A stretch of 64,000 nt of DNA from NCBI GenBank assembly GCA_047528255.1, contig CP180024.1, positions 558,001 to 622,000 of the forward strand, in the 5' to 3' direction. Shown here piece after piece: positions 50,011 to 60,440 of the stretch; the first letter of the stretch is position 1, and the number at the start of each line of letters is the position of its first letter. Source of the stretch: G047528255 sp047528255 (GTDB lineage: Bacteria > Bacteroidota > Bacteroidia > Flavobacteriales > Blattabacteriaceae). The notes under the pieces were generated by a model that did no database searches, was not told where the DNA came from, and was given only the letters and a program-made list of their open reading frames with translations. Both the position numbers and the translations under genes were made by a program.

Positions 50011-53000
50011 TTAAGCATTTTCATCGACCAATTGGACCCATTCTTCTTCTTTGGATCCTACGATGATATCTTCATATTCTCTCAAACCTGTACCTGCAGG
50101 AATTTTGTGTCCTACGATTACATTCTCCTTCAAACCATTTAAGTAATCAGTCTTGCTACTCACAGCTGCTTCACTAAGAACTTTTGTAGTCTCTTGGAAA
50201 GAGGCTGCTGAAATGAAGGATTTAGTTTGTAAGGCTGCTCGTGTGATACCTTGTAATATAGGCTTGGCTGTTGCGGGAAGGGCTTCTCTAACAATCACTT
50301 GCTTCTTTCCTTCATACTCTAAAGTTGTATTTTCATCGCGCAGCTCACGAGAAGTGATGATTTGACCGGCCTTGAATTGCTCGGAATCTCCGGGATCTTC
50401 TACCACTTTCATGCGGAATATGCGTTCGTTTTCTTCAATGAAATCGTCTTTATATTCAATGCTGCTTTCCAAGAAACGGGTATCTCCGGCATTATCAATT
50501 TCTACTTTGCGCATCATCTGACGAACAATGACTTCAAAGTGTTTATCATTAATCTTTACACCTTGTAAGCGATAAACTTCTTGAATTTCATTGACCAAAT
50601 ATTCTTGTACGGCTCTAGGGCCTTTGATATTCAAAATATCATTCGGAGTGATAGCTCCATCTGATAGTGGCATTCCGGCTTTGACATAATCGTTTTCTTG
50701 TACAAGGATTTGATTGGAAAGCTTGACAAGATATTTTCTGATTTCTCCGGTTTTGGATTCAATAATAATTTCACGGTTGCCTCGCTTGATTTTACCGTGA
50801 GTAACAACACCGTCTATTTCGGAAACGACAGCCGGATTGGAGGGGTTACGAGCTTCAAACAATTCGGAAAGACGAGGCAACCCCCCCGTTATATCTCCTG
50901 ACTTGGGGGACTTACGCGGCACTTTGATCAAGACTTTTCCTACTTTGATCTTTTCTCCATCGGATACAGCCAGGTGAGCACCTACTGGCAAGTTGTACAC
51001 TTTTAAGTCCTGATCTTCTCCATCAACAATCTTCAAGGTGGGAATGAGTTTTTTATTTCTTACTTCCGAGATGACTTTTTCTTGGAAGCCAGTTTGTTCA
51101 TCAATCTCTACTTGATAGGTGAGCCCTTGTTCTATGTTTTCATACACTACAGTACCGGCCAACTCTGCAATGATCACTGCATTGTAAGGATCCCACTTGC
51201 AAATCTGATCACCCTTTTTAACTTGATCTCCATGGCTTACATATAGAGTAGCACCATATGGAATATTATTGGTTATAAGGACCGTACCGTTTCCTTTCAT
51301 TAACTTCATCTCCGTAGAACGAGATACGACTATAGTCATTTTATTCCCTTTCTCATCTCCAACTTCTATCGTTTTGAGGTCTTCGAACTCTATTATACCC
51401 TCGTATTTCACACGAATCTGTGATGATTCAGAAATATTTCCGGCAGTACCCCCAACGTGGAAGGTACGAAGGGTAAGCTGTGTCCCAGGCTCTCCAATAG
51501 ATTGAGCGGCAATGACACCTATGGCTTCCCCTTTTTGTACAAGTTGACCGGTGGCTAAATTACGTCCATAACACTTGGCGCAATTCCCCATTTTGGACTC
51601 ACAAGTAAGTGGAGATCTAACCTCTACGGTTTCTATACCGACGTCTTCGATCCGACGGGCAACTTCCTCGTTTATTGTTTCACCGGCAGGCAGCAACAGC
51701 TGACTTGTAGTCGAATGATAAACTTCATTCAAGGAAATACGTCCTAAAATACGATCGGATAAGGGTTCTACAATTTCTTCGTTCTTCTTCAATGCAGACA
51801 TCTTAACTCCTCGCAAGGTTTTGCAATCATCTTCTTTGACGATGACATCTTGTGCTGCGTCTACCAAACGACGTGTCAAATATCCGGCGTCTGCTGTCTT
51901 CAAAGCCGTATCCGCTAGTCCTTTTCGAGCTCCATGAGTGGAAATAAAATATTCCAAAATGGTAAGACCTACAAAGAAGTTGGAAATGATAGGGTTTTCA
52001 ATAATTTCTCCTCCACCTGCTCCGGTCTTTTGAGGTTTTGCCATCAAACCACGCATACCCGAGAGCTGACGAATTTGTTCCTTTGAACCACGTGCTCCAG
52101 AATCAAGCATCATGTATACGGGGTTGAAGCCTTCTCTATCCTCACGCATGTGTTTCATCACCTTCTCGGTGAGCATGGCATTGGTATTGGTCCAAATATC
52201 AATAACTTGATTATAACGCTCATTATTAGTGATCAAGCCCATGTTATAGTTCATCTTCACTATGTCTACTTGCTTGATGGCGCTTGCTATCATGTGCTTT
52301 TTATCTTCAGGAACGATGATATCGCCCAACCCGAAGGACAATCCACCTTTGAATGCATTGTAAAAGCCCAACTGCTTAATATCATCCAAAAATTTGGCGG
52401 TAGTAGGTACGTTGGTCAGATTCAATATTCTACCGATAATCTCACGTAAAGATTTCTTGGTCAATAGCTCATTGACATAACCTACTGAATCAGGAACTAC
52501 TTGATTAAATAAAACTCTACCTACAGTGGTCTCAACGATTTTTTCCGTTAACACATCGCCTTCGAGCACTTTTGTCTTAACTTTAATTGTAGCGTACAGT
52601 TCGACAACCTTTTGATTGTAAGCTACTTGTACTTCTTCTGAAGAAAAAAACCGAAGTCCTTCTCCTTTGATCTTTCGTTCGGGAGTAGATTTTAAAGCTT
52701 TGGTCATATAATACAGCCCTAACACCATGTCTTGTGAAGGAACGGTGATCGGGGAACCGTTAGCCGGATTCAAAATATTCTGAGAAGCCAACATCAATAT
52801 TTGAGCTTCCAAAATAGCCTCGGGTGACAAAGGTAAGTGTACGGCCATCTGGTCTCCGTCAAAGTCAGCATTAAAAGCGGCACAAACCAAAGGGTGCAAT
52901 TGAATAGCCTTACCTTCAACAAGCATAGGTTGAAAAGCTTGAATCCCCAATCTGTGTAAGGTCGGAGCTCGGTTCAACAAGACGGGATGTCCTTTCAATA

Positions 53001-54288
53001 CATTTTCTAAGATATCCCAGATTACAGGTTCTCTTTTGTCAATGACTTTTTTAGCTGACTTGACTGTCTTGACGATGCCACGCTCGATAAGTTTTCGAAC
53101 TATAAAAGGCTTATAAAGCTCTGCAGCCATATCCTTGGGAAGGCCACACTCATGGAGTTTGAGCTGAGGTCCTACAACAATCACCGAACGAGCCGAATAA
53201 TCCACACGTTTTCCCAACAAGTTTTGTCGAAAACGGCCTTGCTTTCCTTTTAAGGAACTCGACAAGGATTTCAAAGGGCGATTAGCGTCGGATTTGACTG
53301 CGGATACTTTTCTCGAATTATCAAATAGAGAGTCTACAGCCTCTTGAAGCATCCGTTTTTCGTTACGAAGAATGACATCAGGAGCGTTGATTTCCATCAA
53401 ACGCTTCAAACGGTTGTTACGAATAAGCACACGACGGTACAGATCGTTCAAATCAGAGGTGGCATAACGTCCTCCATCCAAAGGAACCAACGGGCGCAAT
53501 TCTGGAGGTATAACCGACAGAACATCAACGATCATCCAGCTGGGGCTGGATCCTTTTTTTTCTCCTTCACGAAAGGATTCCACTACTTGCAAACGCTTCA
53601 AAGCTTCCGTACGACGTTGCTTGGAAGTTTCATTATGTGCTTGATGACGTAAATCATAAGACAAATTGTCAAGATTAAGTCGTTGCAAAAGATCTTTCAA
53701 ACATTCAGCCCCCATCTTGGCTATGAATTTATTGGGATCTGAATCTTCCAAGAATCTATTTTCTACAGGAAGTGTATCTAAGATATTCAGGTATTCTTCT
53801 TCAGTAAGAAAGTCTAAGCTTTCAATCTCACTACCGTCAGAATGCTTGGCTATACCTGATTGGATTACGACATAACGCTCATAATAAATGATCATGTCAA
53901 GCTTTTTGGAAGGCAATCCCAAAAGGTATCCGATTTTATTGGGGGCGGAACGAAAACACCAAATATGTACTACCGAAACGACCAGATTGATATGGCCAAG
54001 TCGTTCGCGTCGCACCTTTTTTTCGGTGACTTCTACTCCACATCTATCACAAACGATGCCCTTGTAACGAATACGCTTGTATTTTCCACAAGAACATTCG
54101 TAGTCTTTTACCGGGCCGAAGATTCGTTCACAAAAAAGACCGTCACGTTCGGGTTTGTGCGTACGATAATTGATCGTCTCAGGCTTGAGGACTTCTCCAT
54201 AGGACTCTTGTAAAATTGATTCCGGAGAAGCTAAACTGATGGTAACTTTGTTGAATTTGCTTCTTCTTTTACTGTATTTTATAGCCAT
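50011..54288 (-). CDS. rpoC: RNA polymerase beta' subunit
   Basis: Catalytic clamp subunit of RNA polymerase, about 1,425 residues from the MAIKYSKRRSKFNK start (an in-frame Met four codons earlier is less like relatives). The N-terminal zinc ribbon is CSCGKYKRIRYKGIVCDRCG. The active-site motif NADFDGDQMAVHLPLS is intact, the trigger-loop zone reads MRGLMAKPQKTG and then SFISAA, and a second zinc site reads CESKMGNCAKCYG. No interruption was seen. It is the last gene of the cluster, 57 bp after rpoB; a clear terminator was not found before the IS at 49958. Confidence 0.98.
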   Translation of the reverse strand: MAIKYSKRRSKFNKVTISLASPESILQESYGEVLKPETINYRTHKPERDGLFCERIFGPVKDYECSCGKYKRIRYKGIVCDRCGVEVTEKKVRRERLGHINLVVSVVHIWCFRSAPNKIGYLLGLPSKKLDMIIYYERYVVIQSGIAKHSDGSEIESLDFLTEEEYLNILDTLPVENRFLEDSDPNKFIAKMGAECLKDLLQRLNLDNLSYDLRHQAHNETSKQRRTEALKRLQVVESFREGEKKGSSPSWMIVDVLSVIPPELRPLVPLDGGRYATSDLNDLYRRVLIRNNRLKRLMEINAPDVILRNEKRMLQEAVDSLFDNSRKVSAVKSDANRPLKSLSSSLKGKQGRFRQNLLGKRVDYSARSVIVVGPQLKLHECGLPKDMAAELYKPFIVRKLIERGIVKTVKSAKKVIDKREPVIWDILENVLKGHPVLLNRAPTLHRLGIQAFQPMLVEGKAIQLHPLVCAAFNADFDGDQMAVHLPLSPEAILEAQILMLASQNILNPANGSPITVPSQDMVLGLYYMTKALKSTPERKIKGEGLRFFSSEEVQVAYNQKVVELYATIKVKTKVLEGDVLTEKIVETTVGRVLFNQVVPDSVGYVNELLTKKSLREIIGRILNLTNVPTTAKFLDDIKQLGFYNAFKGGLSFGLGDIIVPEDKKHMIASAIKQVDIVKMNYNMGLITNNERYNQVIDIWTNTNAMLTEKVMKHMREDREGFNPVYMMLDSGARGSKEQIRQLSGMRGLMAKPQKTGAGGGEIIENPIISNFFVGLTILEYFISTHGARKGLADTALKTADAGYLTRRLVDAAQDVIVKEDDCKTLRGVKMSALKKNEEIVEPLSDRILGRISLNEVYHSTTSQLLLPAGETINEEVARRIEDVGIETVEVRSPLTCESKMGNCAKCYGRNLATGQLVQKGEAIGVIAAQSIGEPGTQLTLRTFHVGGTAGNISESSQIRVKYEGIIEFEDLKTIEVGDEKGNKMTIVVSRSTEMKLMKGNGTVLITNNIPYGATLYVSHGDQVKKGDQICKWDPYNAVIIAELAGTVVYENIEQGLTYQVEIDEQTGFQEKVISEVRNKKLIPTLKIVDGEDQDLKVYNLPVGAHLAVSDGEKIKVGKVLIKVPRKSPKSGDITGGLPRLSELFEARNPSNPAVVSEIDGVVTHGKIKRGNREIIIESKTGEIRKYLVKLSNQILVQENDYVKAGMPLSDGAITPNDILNIKGPRAVQEYLVNEIQEVYRLQGVKINDKHFEVIVRQMMRKVEIDNAGDTRFLESSIEYKDDFIEENERIFRMKVVEDPGDSEQFKAGQIITSRELRDENTTLEYEGKKQVIVREALPATAKPILQGITRAALQTKSFISAASFQETTKVLSEAAVSSKTDYLNGLKENVIVGHKIPAGTGLREYEDIIVGSKEEEWVQLVDENA

Positions 54289-54345
54289 TTTGCTGTGCAA
54301 TCAAAAATTTATTATCAGAGTCTAAATAGAAAGAAAAACGAGAGA

Positions 54346-57300
54346 TTATTCTTCTAAAATGAGATTGATACTTAACCCGGTTAATTCATTGCTCAAAACA
54401 TTGAACGACTCAGGCGTTCCCGGTTCCGGAAGCGATTCTCCTTTGACAATGGCTTCAAAAGTTTTAGCCCTTCCAACGACATCGTCAGACTTAACGGTAA
54501 GCATCTCACGCAATATATTAGAAGCTCCAAAAGCTTCTAACGCCCAAACTTCCATCTCACCGAAGCGTTGACCACCAAACTGAGCTTTACCTCCAAGAGG
54601 CTGTTGAGTAATGAGCGAATATGGCCCGATAGAACGTGCATGCATCTTGTCGTCAACCATATGGCCGAGCTTGAGCATATAGATAATCCCTACGGTTACA
54701 GGTTGGTCAAATCGTTCACCAGTCTCTCCATCGTACAAATAAGTAGTCCCGAAATGTGGAATACCGGCCTTATCCGTGTATTCAGTGATCTGTTCTATCG
54801 AAGCTCCGTCAAATATCGGTGTGGCAAACTTACACCCTAACTTATACCCGGCCCAACCCAAAACAGTTTCATAGATCTGACCGATGTTCATACGGGAAGG
54901 TACACCAAGTGGGTTCAAAACAATGTCTACAGGACTTCCATCTTCCAAAAAAGGCATATCTTCATCTCGAACGATTCGTGCCACGATACCCTTGTTACCG
55001 TGTCTTCCTGCCATCTTATCACCTACTTTGAGTTTACGCTTCTTAGCGATGTAAACCTTGGCCATCTTGACGATTCCTGAAGGTAGCTCGTCTCCTATAG
55101 TTATCGTGAACTTCTTTCGTTTCAAGATACCTTGCAAGTCACTGAGCTTAATTTTATATTGGTGCAATAGATCTTCTACAAGAAGGTTTTTATGTTCATC
55201 AGGGGTCCAACCTGAAGCTGAGATATTAATATAGTTCTCTATACTTCCAAGTATCTTCTGAGTAAATTTTATTCCTTTAGGTATAATTTCTTCCTTAAGC
55301 TCATTGTATACACCTTGGGAAGTCTTGCCCTGTAAGATGATAAAGAGTTTTTCCAAAAGCTGATCTCTCAACTGAGAGAACTGATTGTTGTATTCGGCAT
55401 CGAGACGTTCTATTTCTATCTTGTCTTGTGATCTTGATTTTTTATCTTTGACACTGCGGCAGAATAATTTTTTATCGATAACAACTCCGAACAAAGAAGG
55501 CTCTGTTTTCAAAGAGGCGTCTTTGACATTACCTACCTTATCACCAAATATGGATCTGAGTAATTTTTCTTCAGGCGTAGGATCGGATTCTCCTTTTGGC
55601 GTGATTTTTCCAATGAGAATATCTCCGGGTTTTACTTCCGCTCCAACGCGGATGATACCATTTTCATCCAATTCTCTGATGGCTTCTTCACTTACGTTAG
55701 GTATATCGCTGGTGAACTCTTCTATACCAAGCTTAGTATCGCGTACATCCAAGGAATACTCGTCAATATGGAGCGATGTGAATAAATCTTCTCGTATCAC
55801 CCTTTCACTAACCACAATCGCGTCTTCAAAGTTGTATCCCTTCAATGGCATGAAAGCTACGCGACAGTTTCGTCCGAGAGCCAACTCTCCATCTTCTGTG
55901 GCGTATCCTTGACAAAGCACTTGTCCTTTGAAAACTCGAATGCCTTTTTTGACAATAGGTTTAAGGGTTACACAAGTATTTTGATTGGTTTTTTTGAATT
56001 TGGTCAAATTGTAGACCTTGACTTCCGAATCAAAGCTCACCAGAGCTTCTTCGTCAGTTCTATCGTAACGAATGATAATTTTATTCGCGTCAACATATTC
56101 CACCAAACCATCTCCTTCAGCATTTATTAAAATACGAGAATCTCTGGCCACTTGCCTTTCTAATCCCGTACCAACAATCGGGGCCTCCGGTTGTAACAAA
56201 GGAACGGCTTGACGCATCATGTTAGATCCCATCAAAGCTCTGTTGGCATCATCATGCTCGAGAAAAGGAATCAACGAAGCGGAGATCGAGGCAATTTGAT
56301 TGGGAGTAACGTCTATATAATCTATTTGCACGGACTCTACCACAGGGAAGTCACTATCTTTACGTGCAATGAGGCGATCCGTGACAAAACCTCCATCCTC
56401 ATTCAAAATAGCATTGGCTTGGGCAATCACTTTCCCTTCTTCTTCTTCTGCACTGAGATAGATTGGAGGTGTGGAAAAATCCACTTTTCTGTCACGCACT
56501 ACATGATACGGAGTCTCAATGAATCCCATGCCGTTTATTTTAGCAAAAACGCACATGGAGGAAATCAGCCCAATATTAGGTCCTTCAGGAGTTTCTATCG
56601 GACATAGTCTTCCATAATGTGAATAATTTACGTCACGAACTTCAAAACCAGCACGCTCTCGAGATAATCCTCCAGGTCCTAACGCAGACAATCTCCGCTT
56701 GTGTGTGACTTCAGAAAGCGGATTAGTCTGATCCATGAACTGAGACAGTTGGTTCGTTCCGAAAAAGGAATTGATCACCGCAGACAACGTCTTTGCATTG
56801 ATCAAATCAATAGGTGTAAAAACCTCATTATCACGTACATTCATCCTTTCACGTATGGTACGAACCATACGTGCCAATCCTATCCCGAATTGTGTGGAAA
56901 GCTGCTCACCAACGGTTCTGACCCTACGGTTGGAAAGATGATCGATATCGTCAACTTCTTTTTTGGAATTGAATAATTCGTTTAAATACTCCACAATAGC
57001 AATGATATCTTCTTTGGTCAAAACTTGATGATCCACATCAATATCCAAGCCCAAGCGCTTATTCAACCGATAGCGGCCCACTTCTCCTAAACTATATCTA
57101 GTATCAGAGAAAAATAATTTTTCAATTACACTCCGAGCTGTTTCCTCATCAGGAGGTTCAGTTCCTCGAAGCTGTCTATAAACATATTCCACAGCCTCCT
57201 TTTCCGAATTGGTAGGATCTTTTTGAAGGGTATTGTGAATGATAGAATAATCCGATTTTTTATTAGCTTTCTTATGTAAAAGTATGGATTTTACCCCCGT

Positions 57301-58164
57301 ATCTAGAATTTGATCGATATGGCTTTGCTCTAAAGTGATGTCACGATCTAATATAACTTTATTTCTTTCTATTGATACCACCTCACCGGTATCCTCATCT
57401 ACAAAATCTTCATGCCAAGTATTCAAGATCCGAGCAGCAAGGGTACGACCTAACGCTTTCTTCGAGGTAGCTTTGCTGATCTTAAATTCCTCAGCCAGAT
57501 CAAAAATTTCCAGAATATCCTTATCTCGTTCATATCCAATAGCGCGTAAGAGCGTAGTCATCGGTAACTTTTTCCTCCGGTCGATATAAGCGTACATCAC
57601 ATTGTTGATATCTGTAGCGAATTCGATCCAAGAACCTTTGAAAGGAATAATCCTAGCGGAATAGAGCTTGGTTCCGTTAGCGTGATAAGATTGCCCGAAA
57701 AAAACTCCCGGAGAACGGTGTAATTGAGAAACCACAACGCGTTCAGCTCCATTAAATATAAAAGCCCCTGCAGGGGTCATATAGGGACAAGTTCCCAAAT
57801 ATACATCTTGATAAACAGTCTCGAAGTCCTCATGCTCAGGGTCTGTACAATACAATTTGAGTCTTGCCTTCAATGGAACGCTATAAGTCAACCCTCGCTC
57901 TATACATTCCTCTATGGAATACCTCGGTGGATCTACAAAATAATCTATAAACTCTAAAATAAAATTGTTTCTCGTATCGGAAATAGGAAAATTCTCCATG
58001 AAGGCTTTAAACAACCCTTCATGTTTCCTATTTTCAGGTCTGGTTTCCAGCTGAAAAAATTCTTGAAAAGACTTAATCTGAATATCAAGAAAATCCGGAT
58101 ACACCACTTGCCTTTTGACTGAGGCGAAGTTGATTCTTTCTGAGTTATTTCCTGTGACAGTCAA
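54346..58164 (-). CDS. rpoB: RNA polymerase beta subunit
   Basis: Catalytic subunit of RNA polymerase, 1,272 residues. The rifampicin pocket reads FFGTNQLSQFMDQTNPLSEV then THKRRLSALGPGG, with the wild-type Asp, His, Arg and Ser at the common resistance positions, so a sensitive target is predicted. Other landmarks are PIETPEGPNIGLI, the KMAGRHGNKG active-site region and a C-terminal segment MLKLGHMVDDKMHARS. The frame is complete. rplL lies about 100 bp upstream. Confidence 0.98.
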   Translation of the reverse strand: MTVTGNNSERINFASVKRQVVYPDFLDIQIKSFQEFFQLETRPENRKHEGLFKAFMENFPISDTRNNFILEFIDYFVDPPRYSIEECIERGLTYSVPLKARLKLYCTDPEHEDFETVYQDVYLGTCPYMTPAGAFIFNGAERVVVSQLHRSPGVFFGQSYHANGTKLYSARIIPFKGSWIEFATDINNVMYAYIDRRKKLPMTTLLRAIGYERDKDILEIFDLAEEFKISKATSKKALGRTLAARILNTWHEDFVDEDTGEVVSIERNKVILDRDITLEQSHIDQILDTGVKSILLHKKANKKSDYSIIHNTLQKDPTNSEKEAVEYVYRQLRGTEPPDEETARSVIEKLFFSDTRYSLGEVGRYRLNKRLGLDIDVDHQVLTKEDIIAIVEYLNELFNSKKEVDDIDHLSNRRVRTVGEQLSTQFGIGLARMVRTIRERMNVRDNEVFTPIDLINAKTLSAVINSFFGTNQLSQFMDQTNPLSEVTHKRRLSALGPGGLSRERAGFEVRDVNYSHYGRLCPIETPEGPNIGLISSMCVFAKINGMGFIETPYHVVRDRKVDFSTPPIYLSAEEEEGKVIAQANAILNEDGGFVTDRLIARKDSDFPVVESVQIDYIDVTPNQIASISASLIPFLEHDDANRALMGSNMMRQAVPLLQPEAPIVGTGLERQVARDSRILINAEGDGLVEYVDANKIIIRYDRTDEEALVSFDSEVKVYNLTKFKKTNQNTCVTLKPIVKKGIRVFKGQVLCQGYATEDGELALGRNCRVAFMPLKGYNFEDAIVVSERVIREDLFTSLHIDEYSLDVRDTKLGIEEFTSDIPNVSEEAIRELDENGIIRVGAEVKPGDILIGKITPKGESDPTPEEKLLRSIFGDKVGNVKDASLKTEPSLFGVVIDKKLFCRSVKDKKSRSQDKIEIERLDAEYNNQFSQLRDQLLEKLFIILQGKTSQGVYNELKEEIIPKGIKFTQKILGSIENYINISASGWTPDEHKNLLVEDLLHQYKIKLSDLQGILKRKKFTITIGDELPSGIVKMAKVYIAKKRKLKVGDKMAGRHGNKGIVARIVRDEDMPFLEDGSPVDIVLNPLGVPSRMNIGQIYETVLGWAGYKLGCKFATPIFDGASIEQITEYTDKAGIPHFGTTYLYDGETGERFDQPVTVGIIYMLKLGHMVDDKMHARSIGPYSLITQQPLGGKAQFGGQRFGEMEVWALEAFGASNILREMLTVKSDDVVGRAKTFEAIVKGESLPEPGTPESFNVLSNELTGLSINLILEE

Positions 58165-58204
58165 CTTGAGACGAGTTTAGATGGTATTAGAATATAAAAG
58201 ACAG

Positions 58205-58227
58205 AATGATCCCCAAAAATGATCATT
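58205..58227. other. Inverted repeat between rplL and rpoB
   Basis: AATGATC and GATCATT form a 7-bp stem with a nine-base loop in the 103-bp gap between rplL and rpoB. The spot is where many bacteria place an attenuator or RNA-processing hairpin; no U-run follows on the minus strand, so processing is as likely as termination. Confidence 0.35.
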
Positions 58228-58267
58228 GGGTTTTTGATTTTCTGATAAAGCTATATAATTAAACAGC

Positions 58268-58645
58268 TTACACCAATTCCACTTCGGCCCCAGCTTCTTC
58301 AAGCTGCTTTTTCAGACCTTCTGCTTCCTCTTTGTTTGCTCTTTCTTTTACAGCCTTAGGTGCAGAGTCAACCAACTCTTTGGCCTCGGTAAGAGACTTT
58401 CCCAAAAGTTCTTTGACTGCTTTGATTACTTTAAGCTTAGCAGTTCCGGCTGACTTAAGTACGATATCGTAAGTAGATTTTTCTTCTGTTTGTTCTCCTG
58501 AACCTACTGTTGCAGGAGAAGCTACAGCTACAGCTGCTACTGCAGGTTCGATACCATATTCTTTTTTTAAAATGTTCGTCAGTTCGTTAACATCTTTCAC
58601 CGTTAAATTCACTAACTGCTCTGCTAATTGTTCTATTTCTGTCAT
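58268..58645 (-). CDS. rplL: 50S ribosomal protein L7/L12
   Basis: Stalk protein that recruits translation factors. From MTEIEQLAEQLVNLTVKDVN it is 125 residues, the family length; an upstream in-frame Met at 58681 would add an atypical 12 residues. An N-terminal dimerisation helix pair and an alanine-rich hinge (AAVAVASPATVGSG) precede the C-terminal domain with KLKVIKAVKELLGKSLTEAK. It lies 60 bp after rplJ. Confidence 0.97.
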   Translation of the reverse strand: MTEIEQLAEQLVNLTVKDVNELTNILKKEYGIEPAVAAVAVASPATVGSGEQTEEKSTYDIVLKSAGTAKLKVIKAVKELLGKSLTEAKELVDSAPKAVKERANKEEAEGLKKQLEEAGAEVELV

Positions 58646-58705
58646 TTTTAACTTAATTTTCTGGATTAAACTCCTTTTCATTTAATGAATGAAATTCTAA
58701 TAAAT

Positions 58706-59230
58706 TTACTTTTTAGATAAAGTCTGAAGAAGAGTTGAAACTTTTTGAATACTTGATTGCAAAGCGGAGACCACGCGTTTGATTGGAGATTGCAGCAATC
58801 CGACGATCTCCCCAATCAACTCTTCCTTAGACTTGATATTGATCAAAAGCTCAAGATTTTCGTCCCCGAAGTAAAAACTTTCTTCAGTATAGGCTCCTTT
58901 GAGGAGAGGTTTTTGAACCTTTGTCCTGGTTCTAAATGCCTTGATGATCTTTGCTGGAGCGTTATTTACTTCAGCCGTAATCAAAGAAGTATTACCTTTC
59001 AGTATATCATAAAAAGGATCAAAGTTCTTACCTTTAACTTCCTCCATAGCTTTTTTGAGCAAGGTGTTTTTTACAACCTGTAATTTCACCTGGGCCTTGA
59101 AGCAGTCTTTTCTGAAATCGGAGGTTTGTTGTGCATTCATTCCGGAGAGATCGGCCAAATAAAGCGCATGATTCTCAGACAATACTGTGGTTAATTCTTC
59201 TACAGCTTTTATTTTTTTTTCTTTGGTCAT
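58706..59230 (-). CDS. rplJ: 50S ribosomal protein L10
   Basis: Base of the L7/L12 stalk, 174 residues. The start MTKEKKIKAVEELTTVLSEN and the core VKNTLLKKAMEE fit the family, and the C-terminal helix that binds L12 dimers is present (VSALQSSIQKVSTLLQTL). It follows rplA by 15 bp. In other bacteria L10-L12 represses its own mRNA leader; the short gap here leaves little room for that. Confidence 0.97.
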   Translation of the reverse strand: MTKEKKIKAVEELTTVLSENHALYLADLSGMNAQQTSDFRKDCFKAQVKLQVVKNTLLKKAMEEVKGKNFDPFYDILKGNTSLITAEVNNAPAKIIKAFRTRTKVQKPLLKGAYTEESFYFGDENLELLINIKSKEELIGEIVGLLQSPIKRVVSALQSSIQKVSTLLQTLSKK

Positions 59231-59245
59231 AATTGTCTCGAATTT

Positions 59246-59935
59246 TTATACGCTTTTGAGATCTATCGAAAGTCCTGGACTCATGGTACTTGACAGATAA
59301 ATGCTTTTTATGTAAGTAGCTCTGGCTGAAGAGGGCTTCAAACGGTGTAAAGTTTGGATCAATTCAACTGCATTGTTTTCAAGCTGTTCCGGTGCAAAAG
59401 AAGATTTACCGATAGAAGCATGTACAATACCATAGCGGTCTACTTTGAAGTCTATTTTTCCGGACTTTATCTCTTGAACAGCTTTACCGGGGTCCATGGT
59501 TACCGTACCTGTTTTAGGGTTGGGCATCAATCCTCTTGGACCCAATACCCTTCCCAAAGGACCTAATTTGGCCATTACTGCAGGAATGGTCACGATGACA
59601 TCGAAGTCCAACCATCCATTCTTGATTTTTTTAATATATTCGTCCAAACCGACATAATCTGCTCTGGCCTCTTTGGCTTCTGCTTCCTTATCGGGTGTCA
59701 CCAATGCTAATGTTCGTACTTCTTTACCTGTGCCATGAGGTAAAGTAACGACACCTCGGACCATTTGATTGGGTTTACGTGGATCTACACCTAAACGTAC
59801 AGCCAAATCTATTGAGGCGTCAAACCGGGTGAAGGTAATCTCCTTTAGCAACTTGGAGGCTTGCTCTAAGGAATATTGCTTGTTTCGATCAATTTTTTGA
59901 TATACTGTTCTTTGTTTTTTTGTCAACTTTGCCAT
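59246..59935 (-). CDS. rplA: 50S ribosomal protein L1
   Basis: L1-stalk protein that moves E-site tRNA, 229 residues. It has the two-domain pattern with FTRFDASIDLAVRLGVDPRK, LPHGTGKEVRTLAL, the signature KLGPLGRVLGPRGLMPNPKT and the late YIKSIYLSSTMSPGL. It lies 12 bp after rplK. No damage was seen. Confidence 0.98.
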   Translation of the reverse strand: MAKLTKKQRTVYQKIDRNKQYSLEQASKLLKEITFTRFDASIDLAVRLGVDPRKPNQMVRGVVTLPHGTGKEVRTLALVTPDKEAEAKEARADYVGLDEYIKKIKNGWLDFDVIVTIPAVMAKLGPLGRVLGPRGLMPNPKTGTVTMDPGKAVQEIKSGKIDFKVDRYGIVHASIGKSSFAPEQLENNAVELIQTLHRLKPSSARATYIKSIYLSSTMSPGLSIDLKSV

Positions 59936-59947
59936 GAGATATAAGTT

Positions 59948-60394
59948 TTATGAATGTACAGGGGATTCTCCATATACTTCAATTCCCATTGATCGAGCCG
60001 TCCCCGCTACCATAGACATAGCTGACTCAATGGAAAAACAATTGAAATCAGACATTTTATTTTCAGCAATGGTTTTTATTTGATCCCAGCTGACTTTCGC
60101 TACTTTGGTGCGGTTGGGTTCTTTAGATCCTTTTTTGAGTTTTGCAGTCTCAAACAATTGTATACTTACAGGAGGATTCCGTACAATGAAATCAAAAGAT
60201 TTATCTTCATATACAGTAATAACCACCGGACATACTTGACCTTGTTTATATTGAGTTCGAGTGTTGAATTGCTTGCAAAAATCCATGATATTCACCCCTG
60301 CTCCCCCCAAAATGGGCCCGATAGGTGGAGAAGGATTGGCTGCCCCACCTTTTATTTTTTCTATTCTTAGCTTCTTTATGATTTTCTTAGCCAT
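59948..60394 (-). CDS. rplK: 50S ribosomal protein L11
   Basis: GTPase-centre protein, 148 residues. The N-terminal proline-rich segment GGAANPSPPIGPILGGAGVN (thiostrepton-binding side) is followed by the C-terminal rRNA-binding domain with GTARSMGIEVYG. It lies 46 bp after nusG and 12 bp before rplA. Confidence 0.98.
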   Translation of the reverse strand: MAKKIIKKLRIEKIKGGAANPSPPIGPILGGAGVNIMDFCKQFNTRTQYKQGQVCPVVITVYEDKSFDFIVRNPPVSIQLFETAKLKKGSKEPNRTKVAKVSWDQIKTIAENKMSDFNCFSIESAMSMVAGTARSMGIEVYGESPVHS

Positions 60395-60440
60395 TTTTTT
60401 ATTTTTAACAAATATTTTAAAATCTTATGGTTGGAAGTCG